Of a stretch of DNA of 64,000 nt, positions 35,201 through 45,114 are shown piece after piece. The notes below the pieces were generated by a model. The model searched no databases and was not told the DNA's origin. It worked only from the letters and a program-made list of their open reading frames with translations. Numbering within the stretch: position 1 is the first letter of the stretch; the number at the start of each line of letters is the position of its first letter. Source of the stretch: Vagococcus hydrophili (GTDB taxonomy: Bacteria > Bacillota > Bacilli > Lactobacillales > Vagococcaceae); contig NZ_CP049887.1 of NCBI RefSeq assembly GCF_011304195.1, positions 1,922,001 to 1,986,000 of the forward strand, written 5' to 3'. The translations under genes and the position numbers were made by a program.

Positions 35201-35580
35201 AAGAATTAAAAACGAAGGAACGGACTGTTAAAGGTGGATGGCGTATTTATTCCAGTGGACCTGGTATCTATTTGAATCAATTAATTAGTAATGTCCTAGG
35301 GATTCGCAAAACCAATCAATTTGTGATATTTGATCCAGTCTTACCACAAGAATTAGATGGGGTGACATTGAATTATACAATGGATGACAGACCATTAAAA
35401 ATAACGTATCACTTAAATTCTTCTGTTCAACAGCTTAAGATAAATGGTAAACTAGTAGCAGCAGAAACACAAAAAAATCGTTATCGAAATGAAGGATTGC
35501 AAATTTCATTAGAGGCTTTTAATTCACAAACTAAAATAGGTGAAGAAAATGAGCTAGAAATATTTATTGGAGAGATGTAA
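32266..35580 (+). CDS. GH94-type 1,2-beta-oligoglucan phosphorylase
   Basis: 1104 aa, cytoplasmic. An N-terminal beta-sandwich region precedes an (alpha/alpha)6 barrel with EQYGGAAWGTRDVCQGPVEYF and CYGDGDWDDTLQPADQS, where the GDGDWDD Asp is the general acid expected in GH94 phosphorylases. The unusual length and the GH3/ABC partners match the Listeria 1,2-beta-oligoglucan phosphorylase. It would convert glucan plus phosphate to glucose-1-phosphate. Cellobiose- or chitobiose-phosphorylase-like specificity is less likely because those enzymes are about 800 aa. Confidence 0.85.
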   Translation: MKLKNYSGKNVSFAFLPHGDIKEITAKEILINQLIGNEFDGSVNNLFLRIFTDKSIEVYALIGKRSESKTEFFENGVRWSGNIQNVDYEVEVKLSNQDIWFWEVKLSGSGNVDVVYGQDLGLANKGVVTTNEAYNSQYVDHSAYQVNGSYVVSSRQNMAQNKRFPYLQQGSLTKNVGFSTDGYQLFEKTEGNSYTSLLSHQENLPNEVYQFEMAYTGLQSERLTLTEDAQKVIFYGAYLENHPKAVKQAEVSLLDIEVSYQSLEELTNSTEVVQPLASGVKEISGKDLTEVEISELFPTRKVEEKNEAGELLSFFDDKDYHVVLKEKELLMERSHGHIIISGEEETIDNPVMASTLYMDGLFNSQIVLGNTTVNKFISNTRSTLNLQKKSGQRLYIKINEEWHRLGMPSAFKIGFNFGTWYYKLADDLIEVTSYTVGESRSIKLSVSSKKNKHYDFLTSFDLVMGDSENKQDYTVSKENHLLTIKPTEDSAIYNKYSDLTYYVSLEENYECLSASEFFQISTDENLLLLEVKDSSQMAMTIQGTLSNEAFKSEEMSLSQASKNYDQYISTLSNDFLLEGKEQARLDKMNALVKWYTHNMLVHYLSPHGLEQYGGAAWGTRDVCQGPVEYFFAMNKPEIVRSIILTIYANQFDDDGNWPQWFMFDKFEEIKADESHGDIIVWPLKVVGDYLRITEDFTILEELLPYSSRQNFKQTKETETLLQHIEKQIQYMEDNFLEGTYLSCYGDGDWDDTLQPADQSLKKNMASSWTVALTYQTMKQFFEVMTENNKTIAKRSQKIADGVYQDFHKYMLQDEVIPGFLFMSDTGETELMVHPNDTRTGIDYRLLPMTRSMISELIDQEEVNKHYDIIQEHLKYPDAVRLMNKPANYEGGVSEIFKRAEQAANLGREVGLAYIHAHIRYIEAMAKIGKPEETWQNLEVINPIGIFDVVSNSELRQGNAYFSSSDGNFKTRYDAKENFEELKTKERTVKGGWRIYSSGPGIYLNQLISNVLGIRKTNQFVIFDPVLPQELDGVTLNYTMDDRPLKITYHLNSSVQQLKINGKLVAAETQKNRYRNEGLQISLEAFNSQTKIGEENELEIFIGEM

Positions 35581-35581
35581 A

Positions 35582-36544
35582 GTGGTCGGAATAAGAGATA
35601 TAGCAAAGTCAGCAGGCGTTTCTATCTCAACGGTTTCATACGCTTTAAACGGAAGTGAGAAGGTAACGGAGGAAACCAGGCAAAGAATTCAGAAAATAGC
35701 AGACGAGATGAATTACGTTCCTAATATGGCAGCTAAAGCCCTCAAACGGCGTGAAACACGGATTATTGGCGTGTATTTATCAGATTATATGGGAAGTTTT
35801 TATGGTGAATTACTTGACGGAATTAAACATGGGTTAAAATCTTATGATTATGAGATGATTGTTTGTAGTGGCAAACGATCTCATCTATTTATCCCGGAGC
35901 GAATGGTAGATGGGGTCATTATTTTAGATTGGACCTTTGATACCGCTGAAATTGAGAAATACGGTAAAGCTGGCTATAAGCTAGTTACTCTAGACCGTGA
36001 AGTTTCTGGAGAAAACTTGTGTCATGTTTTACTAGATAATACAGGCGGAGCCACATTAGCTGTTGAAAAAATCGTGGAAGAAGAAGCCCAAGAAATTCAT
36101 CTAGTAACAGGTCCAGATAATTCCTTTGATAGTGTGAAACGGCTTGAAGCTGCAGAGCGTGAACTAAAAAGATATAATAGAGAATACACCGTCCATAAAG
36201 GTGACTTTGACACAAAATCAGGTAAAAGAATTGCTGAGGAAATTTACTTGAAAATGACAACCAAACCCGTTTCTATTTTCTCATTTAATGATGAGATGGT
36301 GGTTGGAATGTACGAATTTTTCAAAAAAACTGAGTTAAAAATCGGTAAAGATGTAAAAATCATCGGTTTTGATAATGCTAATTTTGGCAGCATTATCACA
36401 CCTACTATCGCAACAATTGGTTTTTCAAAAAAACGTTGGGGTATGGTGGCTGTTGAAAAGTTAATGCAATTAATTAAAAGTGAAGAAGCAACAAATGGTT
36501 TAATCTATACAAGTTTTGTTTCTGGAGAGTCATTTCCAGAGTAA
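35582..36544 (+). CDS. LacI-family transcriptional repressor
   Basis: About 320 aa from the GTG at 35582 (MVGIRDIAKSAGVS) placed after GGAGAG; the TTG at 35567 would overlap the phosphorylase gene. The N-terminal helix-turn-helix and hinge (IRDIAKSAGVSISTVSYALNG, YVPNMAAKALKRRET) are clear, followed by a periplasmic-binding-like domain. Co-transcribed with the glucan genes, it should bind GAAACGTTTC at their promoter and release it on sensing the sugar. Confidence 0.88.
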   Translation: MVGIRDIAKSAGVSISTVSYALNGSEKVTEETRQRIQKIADEMNYVPNMAAKALKRRETRIIGVYLSDYMGSFYGELLDGIKHGLKSYDYEMIVCSGKRSHLFIPERMVDGVIILDWTFDTAEIEKYGKAGYKLVTLDREVSGENLCHVLLDNTGGATLAVEKIVEEEAQEIHLVTGPDNSFDSVKRLEAAERELKRYNREYTVHKGDFDTKSGKRIAEEIYLKMTTKPVSIFSFNDEMVVGMYEFFKKTELKIGKDVKIIGFDNANFGSIITPTIATIGFSKKRWGMVAVEKLMQLIKSEEATNGLIYTSFVSGESFPE

Positions 36545-36558
36545 TAAGTAATTTAATG

Positions 36559-36608
36559 AAAGAGGTATTCACAAAGTGTGTTTAATTTTGTGAATACCTC
36601 TTATTTTT
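36559..36608 (+). terminator. Terminator of the beta-glucan operon
   Basis: AAAGAGGTATTCACAAA pairs with TTGTGAATACCTCTT, followed by ATTTTT. Confidence 0.88.
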
Positions 36609-36724
36609 AGATAGTTTATAAAGTTTTCTTTATTAAGAAAAGGTAAAAACACAAAATTTATATCGACTTTTAATTACAAAAGTATTACAATTGTTACAAA
36701 GAGATGCATAAAAAAGGAGATAGC

Positions 36725-37699
36725 ATGATGAAAAAGACGATAAACTCATTATTAATTAGTGGATTAGCATTAGGAACGTTTGGTTTAGGAACGCTTGTGT
36801 TAGCAGAAGATTCAAAAGTAGATGAAAAAGCAGCTCAAGAAGAAGTCATTACAGAATCAAGCGCGATGGAAAGCTCTAACGTAGAAACAAAAACAAGTGA
36901 AACAACCCCAGGAAGTTCAACGTCAGAAGCCAAAAAAGATACAGCTGATGTAACTAAAGTTGAAGAAAAACTTGAAAAAGTGGTTGGTGAAAAAAAAGGT
37001 GAAGATGTTCCTGTTGAAACCAACCCTCAAGCAAGCAAAATTAGAGAAGAACTATCATCAGGCGATTTTGGTATCACCAAAGAGCAACTTGCTAAATACA
37101 CAGATGAACAATTAGAACAAGCCATGACTTTATTTACTCGTTATAACTACGATGTAACTGGTATGGATTATGGTGCATATGGTCGTTTATTAAAAACTTT
37201 ATATGGTGATAAAACAGTTAACGTGAATGATGCATTAACACAGTTATCATTTGATCCATCTAGTTTTAATAGTTTTTCTGAGATGATTCCTCAAGTAGAC
37301 AAATTACAAAAATATTTACAAACGTTATATCCAACAAATAGCACGTTTATTGCTGGTATAAGCTATACAAATGACCAACTGATTGCTAAGTTAAATAAAC
37401 TTCAAAAAATGGAAGATGAACTAAAAGCCGCTGGTCAAACAATGCCATTTGGTCGTATTGCAGGCTTACTTCAAGCCGATACTGATGAAGGTACAGGGAC
37501 AAGTTCATCAACAAGCGAAACTAAAACAACCACCACATCTGAGAGTGGTAAAAAAGATAAAGTCACACCAACAAGCAGTTCAGATAAAAAAGGTGGTTTC
37601 TTACCAAAAACAGGTGAACAACAAGGAACTATTGCCTTAGCAACTCTTGGCGTCTTCACAATTTTAGGCACAGCTTTCGTTTTACGTAAAAAATTATAG
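36725..37699 (+). CDS. LPXTG-anchored surface protein
   Basis: About 324 aa. An N-terminal signal peptide (LLISGLALGTFGLGTLVLAE) leads into an acidic, Ser/Thr-rich stretch (about 45-85) and a unique middle region (about 100-255, with DYGAYGRLLKTLYGDK). A Ser/Thr-rich spacer precedes the sortase site LPKTG, a hydrophobic helix and the tail RKKL. It should be anchored covalently to the cell wall. Its ligand is unknown. Two ATGs (36725 and 36728) follow AAGGAG; either is possible. Confidence 0.85.
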   Translation: MMKKTINSLLISGLALGTFGLGTLVLAEDSKVDEKAAQEEVITESSAMESSNVETKTSETTPGSSTSEAKKDTADVTKVEEKLEKVVGEKKGEDVPVETNPQASKIREELSSGDFGITKEQLAKYTDEQLEQAMTLFTRYNYDVTGMDYGAYGRLLKTLYGDKTVNVNDALTQLSFDPSSFNSFSEMIPQVDKLQKYLQTLYPTNSTFIAGISYTNDQLIAKLNKLQKMEDELKAAGQTMPFGRIAGLLQADTDEGTGTSSSTSETKTTTTSESGKKDKVTPTSSSDKKGGFLPKTGEQQGTIALATLGVFTILGTAFVLRKKL

Positions 37700-37708
37700 T
37701 ATGTCAAA

Positions 37709-37746
37709 AAATGAGGTGTCTTATAGTAAGATGCTTCATTTTTTTG
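37709..37746 (+). terminator. Terminator of the surface protein gene
   Basis: AAATGAGGTGTCTT pairs imperfectly with AAGATGCTTCATTT, followed by T. Confidence 0.7.
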
Positions 37747-37776
37747 TGAAATTTTAAAAATAATAAAAAGAAAGTG

Positions 37777-37805
37777 TTTACATTTTTTTGTTTTAATGAT
37801 ATTAT
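37777..37805 (+). promoter_or_regulatory. Promoter of the PTS operon
   Basis: TTTACA (37777-37782) and TATTAT (37800-37805) with 17-bp spacing. Confidence 0.75.
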
Positions 37806-37821
37806 CCATGTATACATTTAA

Positions 37822-37935
37822 GGATTGTGACTGTACGGCAGGCAAAACCTAAATTGAAAGAAAATATATTAAGTGAACAAACTCTATTCTTAGGGGATGT
37901 TTGTAGTATATTTCTCTCAGTTTAGGTTTTTTTGT
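37822..37935 (+). promoter_or_regulatory. BglG/LicT-type antitermination leader (RAT and terminator)
   Basis: The ribonucleic antiterminator sequence lies at 37822-37849, from GGATTGTGACTGTACGG through CAGGCAAAACC, close to the LicT consensus. It overlaps the left arm of a long hairpin (ACCTAAATTGAAAGA... paired with ...TCTCTCAGTTTAGGT) that ends in seven T near 37934. A BglG-family protein bound to the RAT would prevent that terminator. The cognate protein is encoded just downstream of the PTS gene. Confidence 0.88.
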
Positions 37936-37960
37936 TGTTTAAAATTAAGAGGGGGAATAA

Positions 37961-39829
<1,869 letters not shown>

Positions 39830-39915
39830 TATTTTATAAATGAATCAATTTGAGTTACACTAGAGGTACCATTAAAAAAAGGGACGATCATGAGTAGGAA
39901 GGGGCAAGATAACTG

Positions 39916-40758
39916 TTGATTATCAAGAAAGTACTAAATAATAATGTTGTTATTTCTGAAAATGATCGACTAGAAGAAATTGTTGTCATGGGTAAAGGGT
40001 TAGCCTTTCAAAAAAAAACAGGTGACAGAATCGAATCTGAAAAAATAGATAAAGTCTTTGTTTCAGGTTCTAAAGAAGGCGTCAGAGAAATCGAAAAAAT
40101 GGTCATGGCCGTTGATCCAGTTGTCTTGGATATTGCTAAGGAAACCATTCTTTATGCAGAGAAGACAACCAATCATGAGTATTCTGATCAAGCCTATATC
40201 ACCTTAACAGACCATTTGAATTACGCTGTTGAGAGGGGACGCAAAGGAATTTATATTCCTAATCCGTTGTTGTTTGAAATTAAGAAATTTTATCCAGATG
40301 AAACAAAAGTAGCTTTACAAGCTATTGACGTAATTAATAAGAAGTTAGATATTAACTTTCCATCAGATGAAGCGGGATTCATCGCGATTCATTTAGCTAA
40401 TAGCCGAATTAATGCCAATGAATTACCGATTACGATGGAGAGCACAGAGATGGTTCGAGATATTTTAAACATTATTAGCCGTTTCTTTGGGATTATGTTT
40501 GATGACACATCTCTTAGCTATAACCGGATGGTGACACACATTCAATATTTTGTAAAACGAATATTGCGTGATGAAACCATTGAAGAAAATGACGAGTTTT
40601 TGTATGAATTAGTCCAAAGTAAATATCCAGAAGCTTTTAATTGCAGTCAACGAATTAAAGATTACTTATGCCAAAGTAAAAAGGTGAAAGTAAGAGAGCC
40701 AGAGATGATTTACTTGGTGATTCATATTAATCGAGTGGTTGAGGATACGAAAAGATAA
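39916..40758 (+). CDS. licT: BglG/LicT-family transcriptional antiterminator
   Basis: 280 aa: an N-terminal RNA-binding CAT domain (IKKVLNNNVVISENDRLEEIVVMGKGLAFQKKTGD) and two PTS regulation domains with conserved His (TDHLNYAVERG; FIAIHLANSR; VTHIQYFVKRI; YLVIHINRV). When dephosphorylated at PRD1 by sugar flow through the PTS it binds the RAT and prevents early termination. It starts at a TTG (39916). Placing the antiterminator after the transporter makes a positive loop. The symbol rests on family membership and context. Confidence 0.85.
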   Translation: MIIKKVLNNNVVISENDRLEEIVVMGKGLAFQKKTGDRIESEKIDKVFVSGSKEGVREIEKMVMAVDPVVLDIAKETILYAEKTTNHEYSDQAYITLTDHLNYAVERGRKGIYIPNPLLFEIKKFYPDETKVALQAIDVINKKLDINFPSDEAGFIAIHLANSRINANELPITMESTEMVRDILNIISRFFGIMFDDTSLSYNRMVTHIQYFVKRILRDETIEENDEFLYELVQSKYPEAFNCSQRIKDYLCQSKKVKVREPEMIYLVIHINRVVEDTKR

Positions 40759-40764
40759 GATCAT

Positions 40765-40803
40765 TGAGGTAGACTGAAAGGTCTGCCTCAGTGGTCTTTT
40801 TTG
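40765..40803 (+). terminator. Terminator of the PTS operon
   Basis: TGAGGTAGAC pairs with GTCTGCCTCA around TGAAAG, followed by a T-rich stretch. Confidence 0.8.
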
Positions 40804-40903
40804 TCTCAGCCTTTAGACGGATGTAAACAAAAAAACTAGTGTTATACTTGTCATATTAGTAACATATACGACATATTAGTTACATAATGAGGAGGAGATT
40901 AGA

Positions 40904-41473
40904 ATGAGTAGTGGGAAAAAAATAGGTTTAATTATTGGTAGTGCTGTAGTACTGTTAATTGTTTTATGTTTTGCGACTTACAATGGTTTAGTCACAAAAC
41001 AAGCAGAAGTCGAAAGTCAGTGGGCAAAAGTTGACTCTAAATTACAGCGTCGTTACGATTTAGTTCCTAATTTAGTCAATTCAGTTAAAGGAAGCATGGA
41101 GCAAGAAAAAGAAGTCTTTGGTAATATTACAGATGCTAGAAGTAAGATGACTGGAGCAGGGACAGTTAAAGAAAAAGCTATGGCGTCAAATGAAATGGAG
41201 TCTGCTTTATCTCGTTTAATGGTAGTAATGGAGAATTATCCAGAGATAAAATCAAACGAAAATGTCAAAACATTAATGACTCAATTAGAAGGCACTGAAA
41301 ATCGAATTTCAGTTGAACGTGATCGTTATAATGATGCCGTTAAAAAATATAATGTTTCAATTAAAAAATTCCCAAAATCAATTATTGCTGGAATAACAGG
41401 CTTTGAAGAAAAAGAATACTTTGAAGCTGACAAAGAAGCGGAAAAAGTACCAGAAGTTAATCTCAGCAAATAA
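40904..41473 (+). CDS. LemA family membrane protein
   Basis: 189 aa with one N-terminal membrane helix (residues 6-27) and a LemA helical domain outside or inside the membrane: EVESQWAKVDSKLQRRYDLVPNLVNSVKG, LSRLMVVMENYPEIKSNENVKTLMTQLEGTENRIS and YNVSIKKFPKSIIAGITGF. LemA proteins often accompany TPM/YgcG proteins, as here 44 bp downstream. The molecular role is not established; an envelope function is inferred from the pairing. Confidence 0.9.
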   Translation: MSSGKKIGLIIGSAVVLLIVLCFATYNGLVTKQAEVESQWAKVDSKLQRRYDLVPNLVNSVKGSMEQEKEVFGNITDARSKMTGAGTVKEKAMASNEMESALSRLMVVMENYPEIKSNENVKTLMTQLEGTENRISVERDRYNDAVKKYNVSIKKFPKSIIAGITGFEEKEYFEADKEAEKVPEVNLSK

Positions 41474-41517
41474 GATGAAAGTAGTATTGTCAGGTTGTGA
41501 TTTAGGAGGTATCTAAA

Positions 41518-43011
41518 ATGGAGAATAGTTGTTTTAGGAAAAAGGGCTTGATTTTTGGTTTGGTAATAATAGTTTTCTTGATATTTTCGGGTACGGCATT
41601 TGCTGAAATTGATAATATTTTTGTAGAAGATAATGCAAATATATTAACGACAGAAGATAAAAATTATATTAAACAGATAAACGAAGAGGTATTTATTACT
41701 CTTCCTGGTGAACCACAATATGCTGTTATTACTTTAAAAAGTTTAAAGGGATTTGAGTCCATTGAAAGTTATGCTGAAAAAAAATTCAAAGAATTAGGTG
41801 TCGGAAATAAACAATTAAATAATGGCTTTTTATTTGTTATTTCAGTGGAAGATCGAGAGTATCGATTGGAAACAGGTTATGGTGTGGAAGAAATCATTAC
41901 TGATAGTATGAAAGAAGATATAGTTACATCAGAAGCCACTGAATTACTACAAGATGAAAAATACGGTGAGTCAGTAATGATGATTTCGAAGAACATTGAA
42001 CAGTTAGTAAAAATGAAATATAGCGATTTGGACTCAGCAAAAGAGATGGTAGCGGCTGAAAAAGAGAGACAAGACAAGTTAATGAAGATGATTTTTATCA
42101 TTGTTATTTTCTTTTTTATCATAACGGCATTAGTTGCTATCATCTATATTTTAAGTATTATGTTTATTCGTAAGAAACTAACTAAATCGTATTTGGCAAA
42201 AGATTTAGTAGGATATATTTATATAGATAAAGCGAATACGATATTAGGAACAGCAAAGGGGACAAGTAAAGTAAATTTATCGGAATCTATTGCTAAGAAA
42301 ATTAATCGTATGCCAAATAAAATGAAGTTCTTATCAAATGATTATGACTTAAAGAATTATATTGCCCAATTTTTATTGATTGATAGTTTGATTCAATATT
42401 GTAAACAATTCAAAAAAGAAGCTCCTTATAATGTGTCAGTTTACTTAGATAGTAAACATTTAGATACATTGAAATCTGAATTGATACCAATTAGTAGCAC
42501 ATTTGATTATCCAGTAACTGTTAATCCATATTTATCAGATGTTGAGATGCTGATTGTTGGAGATTACGTGGAAATTGTGACAGAAAAGCATCGTCAAGCA
42601 CTAAAAATAGCATCAAAAAATAAAAAATTTATAGAAACTGTTTCTCAGCAGTACGCTAGTGAAAAAGAGAAACAACTTGGTCGTATCGATTATAAACTAA
42701 TCATCGCCTTAATGGTTTATTACTTTTTAAAAGATAGAGACTTATCAGACCCAGAATTATTAAGCCAATTAACAATTAATGAGGCATCCCTAGAAAAAGC
42801 ATATAAATTTGCTAAAAAGAGAAAAAAAGAAATTGATAGTGATCAAAGGCAGAAAGCTCTGAATGATTTAACCAATATGTCATTAGGAAACTACTATATG
42901 CATACGATGATTTGGTCAAGTTATAATGATTCTAGTGGTGGATCTTCAGGTGGAGGATCTTCCTTTGGTGGAGGTTCATCTGGTGGTGGAGGCTTTTCTG
43001 GTGGTTGGTAA
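41518..43011 (+). CDS. TPM domain protein (YgcG family)
   Basis: 497 aa: a signal-anchor or signal peptide (LIFGLVIIVFLIFSGTAFAE), a TPM domain (about 30-160: IFVEDNANILTTEDKNYIKQIN, NNGFLFVISVEDREYRLETGYGVE), a membrane helix (about 190-215), a cytoplasmic domain of roughly 260 residues and a glycine/serine-rich C-terminus ending in GGW. TPM proteins have been linked to photosystem or envelope repair. Together with LemA it probably acts at the membrane. The start follows GGAGGTA. Confidence 0.85.
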   Translation: MENSCFRKKGLIFGLVIIVFLIFSGTAFAEIDNIFVEDNANILTTEDKNYIKQINEEVFITLPGEPQYAVITLKSLKGFESIESYAEKKFKELGVGNKQLNNGFLFVISVEDREYRLETGYGVEEIITDSMKEDIVTSEATELLQDEKYGESVMMISKNIEQLVKMKYSDLDSAKEMVAAEKERQDKLMKMIFIIVIFFFIITALVAIIYILSIMFIRKKLTKSYLAKDLVGYIYIDKANTILGTAKGTSKVNLSESIAKKINRMPNKMKFLSNDYDLKNYIAQFLLIDSLIQYCKQFKKEAPYNVSVYLDSKHLDTLKSELIPISSTFDYPVTVNPYLSDVEMLIVGDYVEIVTEKHRQALKIASKNKKFIETVSQQYASEKEKQLGRIDYKLIIALMVYYFLKDRDLSDPELLSQLTINEASLEKAYKFAKKRKKEIDSDQRQKALNDLTNMSLGNYYMHTMIWSSYNDSSGGSSGGGSSFGGGSSGGGGFSGGW

Positions 43012-43023
43012 TTAAGTATTCAT

Positions 43024-43067
43024 AAAGTTGGAAGTGAACTAAAAAAGTTCACTTCCAACTTTTTTGG
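43024..43067 (+). terminator. Terminator after the LemA/TPM operon
   Basis: AAGTTGGAAGTGAACT and AGTTCACTTCCAACTT flank a 5-nt loop and lead into T6. Confidence 0.9.
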
Positions 43068-43168
43068 TGAAGTAAGGTTTAAAAAAAGAGTATCTTCTAG
43101 TAAAAAAAGTATTTGATAAACTATAGTTTGTTACAAAACCTCTTTAATTTGTTTCTTATAAAGAAATA

Positions 43169-43183
43169 AAGAAAGCGTTATAC
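43169..43183 (+). promoter_or_regulatory. Possible cre site on the second importer's promoter
   Basis: AAGAAAGCGTTATAC fits the CcpA consensus with about two mismatches and overlaps a -10 (TATACT, 43179-43184). The matching -35 (TTATAA, 43156-43161) is weak. Confidence 0.4.
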
Positions 43184-43212
43184 TTTCAGTGTGAATGAAG
43201 GGAGGAAAAAGA

Positions 43213-44154
43213 GTGAAGAAAAAGAAAAAAGGGTTTTGGGCTGATGTTTACCGCTTTAGAGCGTTAATTTTTATGGCAATACCTGGCTTTATCTGGTTTA
43301 TATTCTTCTTTTATATTCCAGTATTTGCTAATGTTATTGCGTTTAAAGATTTTCATATTTCCCCAGATGGATTTATTGCCAGTCTAAGAGATAGCCCATG
43401 GGTTGGATTTGATAACTTCAAATTCCTATTTGCATCTAATGATGCGTGGTTAATTACCCGAAATACATTAGCTTATAATATTATATTTTTAGCATTTAAC
43501 TTATTCTTTGCAGTCGCATTTGCCATTATTATGAGTGAGTTACGGAATAAAAAATTAGTGAAGGTTTATAATACGATGTCATTACTACCATACTTCTTAT
43601 CATGGGTGGTTATCTCGTATTTTGTTTATGCCTTCTTAAGTCCTGACAAAGGTATTATCAATCAATGGCTAACGCAAAATGGCCAAATGCCAATCCAGTG
43701 GTACACTGACCCAACATGGTGGCCATTAATCTTTGTCGTGTTAAATGTTTGGAAGAGTTTAGGTTATAACAGTATTATCTACTATGCCTCAGTTATGGGA
43801 ATTGATCCTACGTATTATGAAGCTGCAATGGTAGATGGCGCGAGTAAATGGCAACAAATTAAAAATGTAACGATTCCACAATTATTACCAATGATGAGTA
43901 TTTTATTAATCTTAAACATTGGAGGAATCTTCAAAGCAGATTTTGGAATGTTCTTCTCAATTCCAAGACAATCAGGTGCTTTGTATGAAGTAACCTCTGT
44001 GTTAGATACATACATCTATAACGGTTTAACTGCAACAGGAGATATTGGTATGACAGCAGCAGCAGGTCTTTATCAATCAGTTGTCGGAAGTACGTTATTA
44101 ATTTTAGCGAATTTTGTTGTTCGTAAGCTTGATCCAGATTCAGCATTATTCTAG
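43213..44154 (+). CDS. ABC sugar permease (LplB-like)
   Basis: About 313 aa with six helices. The EAA loop is YYEAAMVDGASKWQQIKNVTIPQLLPMM. The GTG at 43213 lies 6 nt after AGGGAGGA; the ATG at 43195 is upstream of that site and is therefore rejected. It is the first gene of a second CUT1-type importer and is closest in layout to permeases controlled by YesM/YesN systems. The substrate is unknown. Confidence 0.87.
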   Translation: MKKKKKGFWADVYRFRALIFMAIPGFIWFIFFFYIPVFANVIAFKDFHISPDGFIASLRDSPWVGFDNFKFLFASNDAWLITRNTLAYNIIFLAFNLFFAVAFAIIMSELRNKKLVKVYNTMSLLPYFLSWVVISYFVYAFLSPDKGIINQWLTQNGQMPIQWYTDPTWWPLIFVVLNVWKSLGYNSIIYYASVMGIDPTYYEAAMVDGASKWQQIKNVTIPQLLPMMSILLILNIGGIFKADFGMFFSIPRQSGALYEVTSVLDTYIYNGLTATGDIGMTAAAGLYQSVVGSTLLILANFVVRKLDPDSALF

Positions 44155-44168
44155 TAGGAGTGTGACAA

Positions 44169-45092
44169 ATGAGTAGAAAAAAAGTAGCTAAAGTTGAAAT
44201 TCGAGCCTTTAGTCCTAAAGTCGATTTTTTCTTTAATATCATGGTGGCATTGTTTGCTATCTCATGCTTAGTCCCATTCATCTTTGTTATTATTATCTCA
44301 CTAACAAGTGAAACATCTTTAGCAGAGAATGGGTATAGCTTTTTCCCACAAGAATGGTCTTTTGCTTCTTATAAATATATTTTTGCAGGTCAAATGTCTG
44401 AGAAAATATTTAGAGCATTTGGTGTGACGATTTTTGTAACCGTCTTTGGAACGTTAGTAAACGCGTCAATGACATCACTTTATGCGTATGTTATTTCTCG
44501 TTCGAATTTTCCATTTAGAAAATTCTTTACGATGTTTGCACTGATTACCATGTTGTTCTCACCAGGAATGGTAGCCAACTACATAGTTATGACAAACATG
44601 CTTCAATTAAAAGATACGATTTGGGCATTAATTTTACCACTTGCCTTAGGACCTTTTAATATTTTAGTTATGAGAACGTTCTTTAAAAAGACTGTTCCAG
44701 ATAGTATCATTGAATCGGCTCGAATTGATGGAGCCAGTGAGATGACTATCTTCATGAAAATTGTCTTACCATTAGCCGTACCCGGGATTGCAACGATTAG
44801 TTTATTTGCAGCTTTAGGTTACTGGAATGATTGGTTTAACGCTTTGTTATATATCCAAAAAGATAATTTGGTTCCACTTCAGTACTTACTAATGAAAATC
44901 CAGAACAACTTGGATTACTTAGCTAAAAATACCGGAATGGGATCACAAATTGCAGGAGGATTAGCCGCTCTTCCAAGTGAGTCAGCACGTATGGCTATTG
45001 TGGTGGTTTCAACCTTACCGATTGCTTTAAGTTACCCATTCTTCCAAAAATATTTTGTGGGTGGTTTAACAATTGGTGGCGTGAAAGAATAA
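44169..45092 (+). CDS. ABC sugar permease (LplC-like)
   Basis: 307 aa, six helices, with the EAA loop IIESARIDGASEMTIFMKIVLPLAVPGIATISLF. It forms the channel with the preceding permease, 14 bp upstream. The end YPFFQKYFVGGLTIGGVKE is the usual one for this group. Like the first importer it lacks a dedicated ATPase gene, so both probably share an MsmK-like ATPase encoded elsewhere. Confidence 0.88.
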   Translation: MSRKKVAKVEIRAFSPKVDFFFNIMVALFAISCLVPFIFVIIISLTSETSLAENGYSFFPQEWSFASYKYIFAGQMSEKIFRAFGVTIFVTVFGTLVNASMTSLYAYVISRSNFPFRKFFTMFALITMLFSPGMVANYIVMTNMLQLKDTIWALILPLALGPFNILVMRTFFKKTVPDSIIESARIDGASEMTIFMKIVLPLAVPGIATISLFAALGYWNDWFNALLYIQKDNLVPLQYLLMKIQNNLDYLAKNTGMGSQIAGGLAALPSESARMAIVVVSTLPIALSYPFFQKYFVGGLTIGGVKE

Positions 45093-45114
45093 AAAAAGTA
45101 TACAGGGGGAATTA

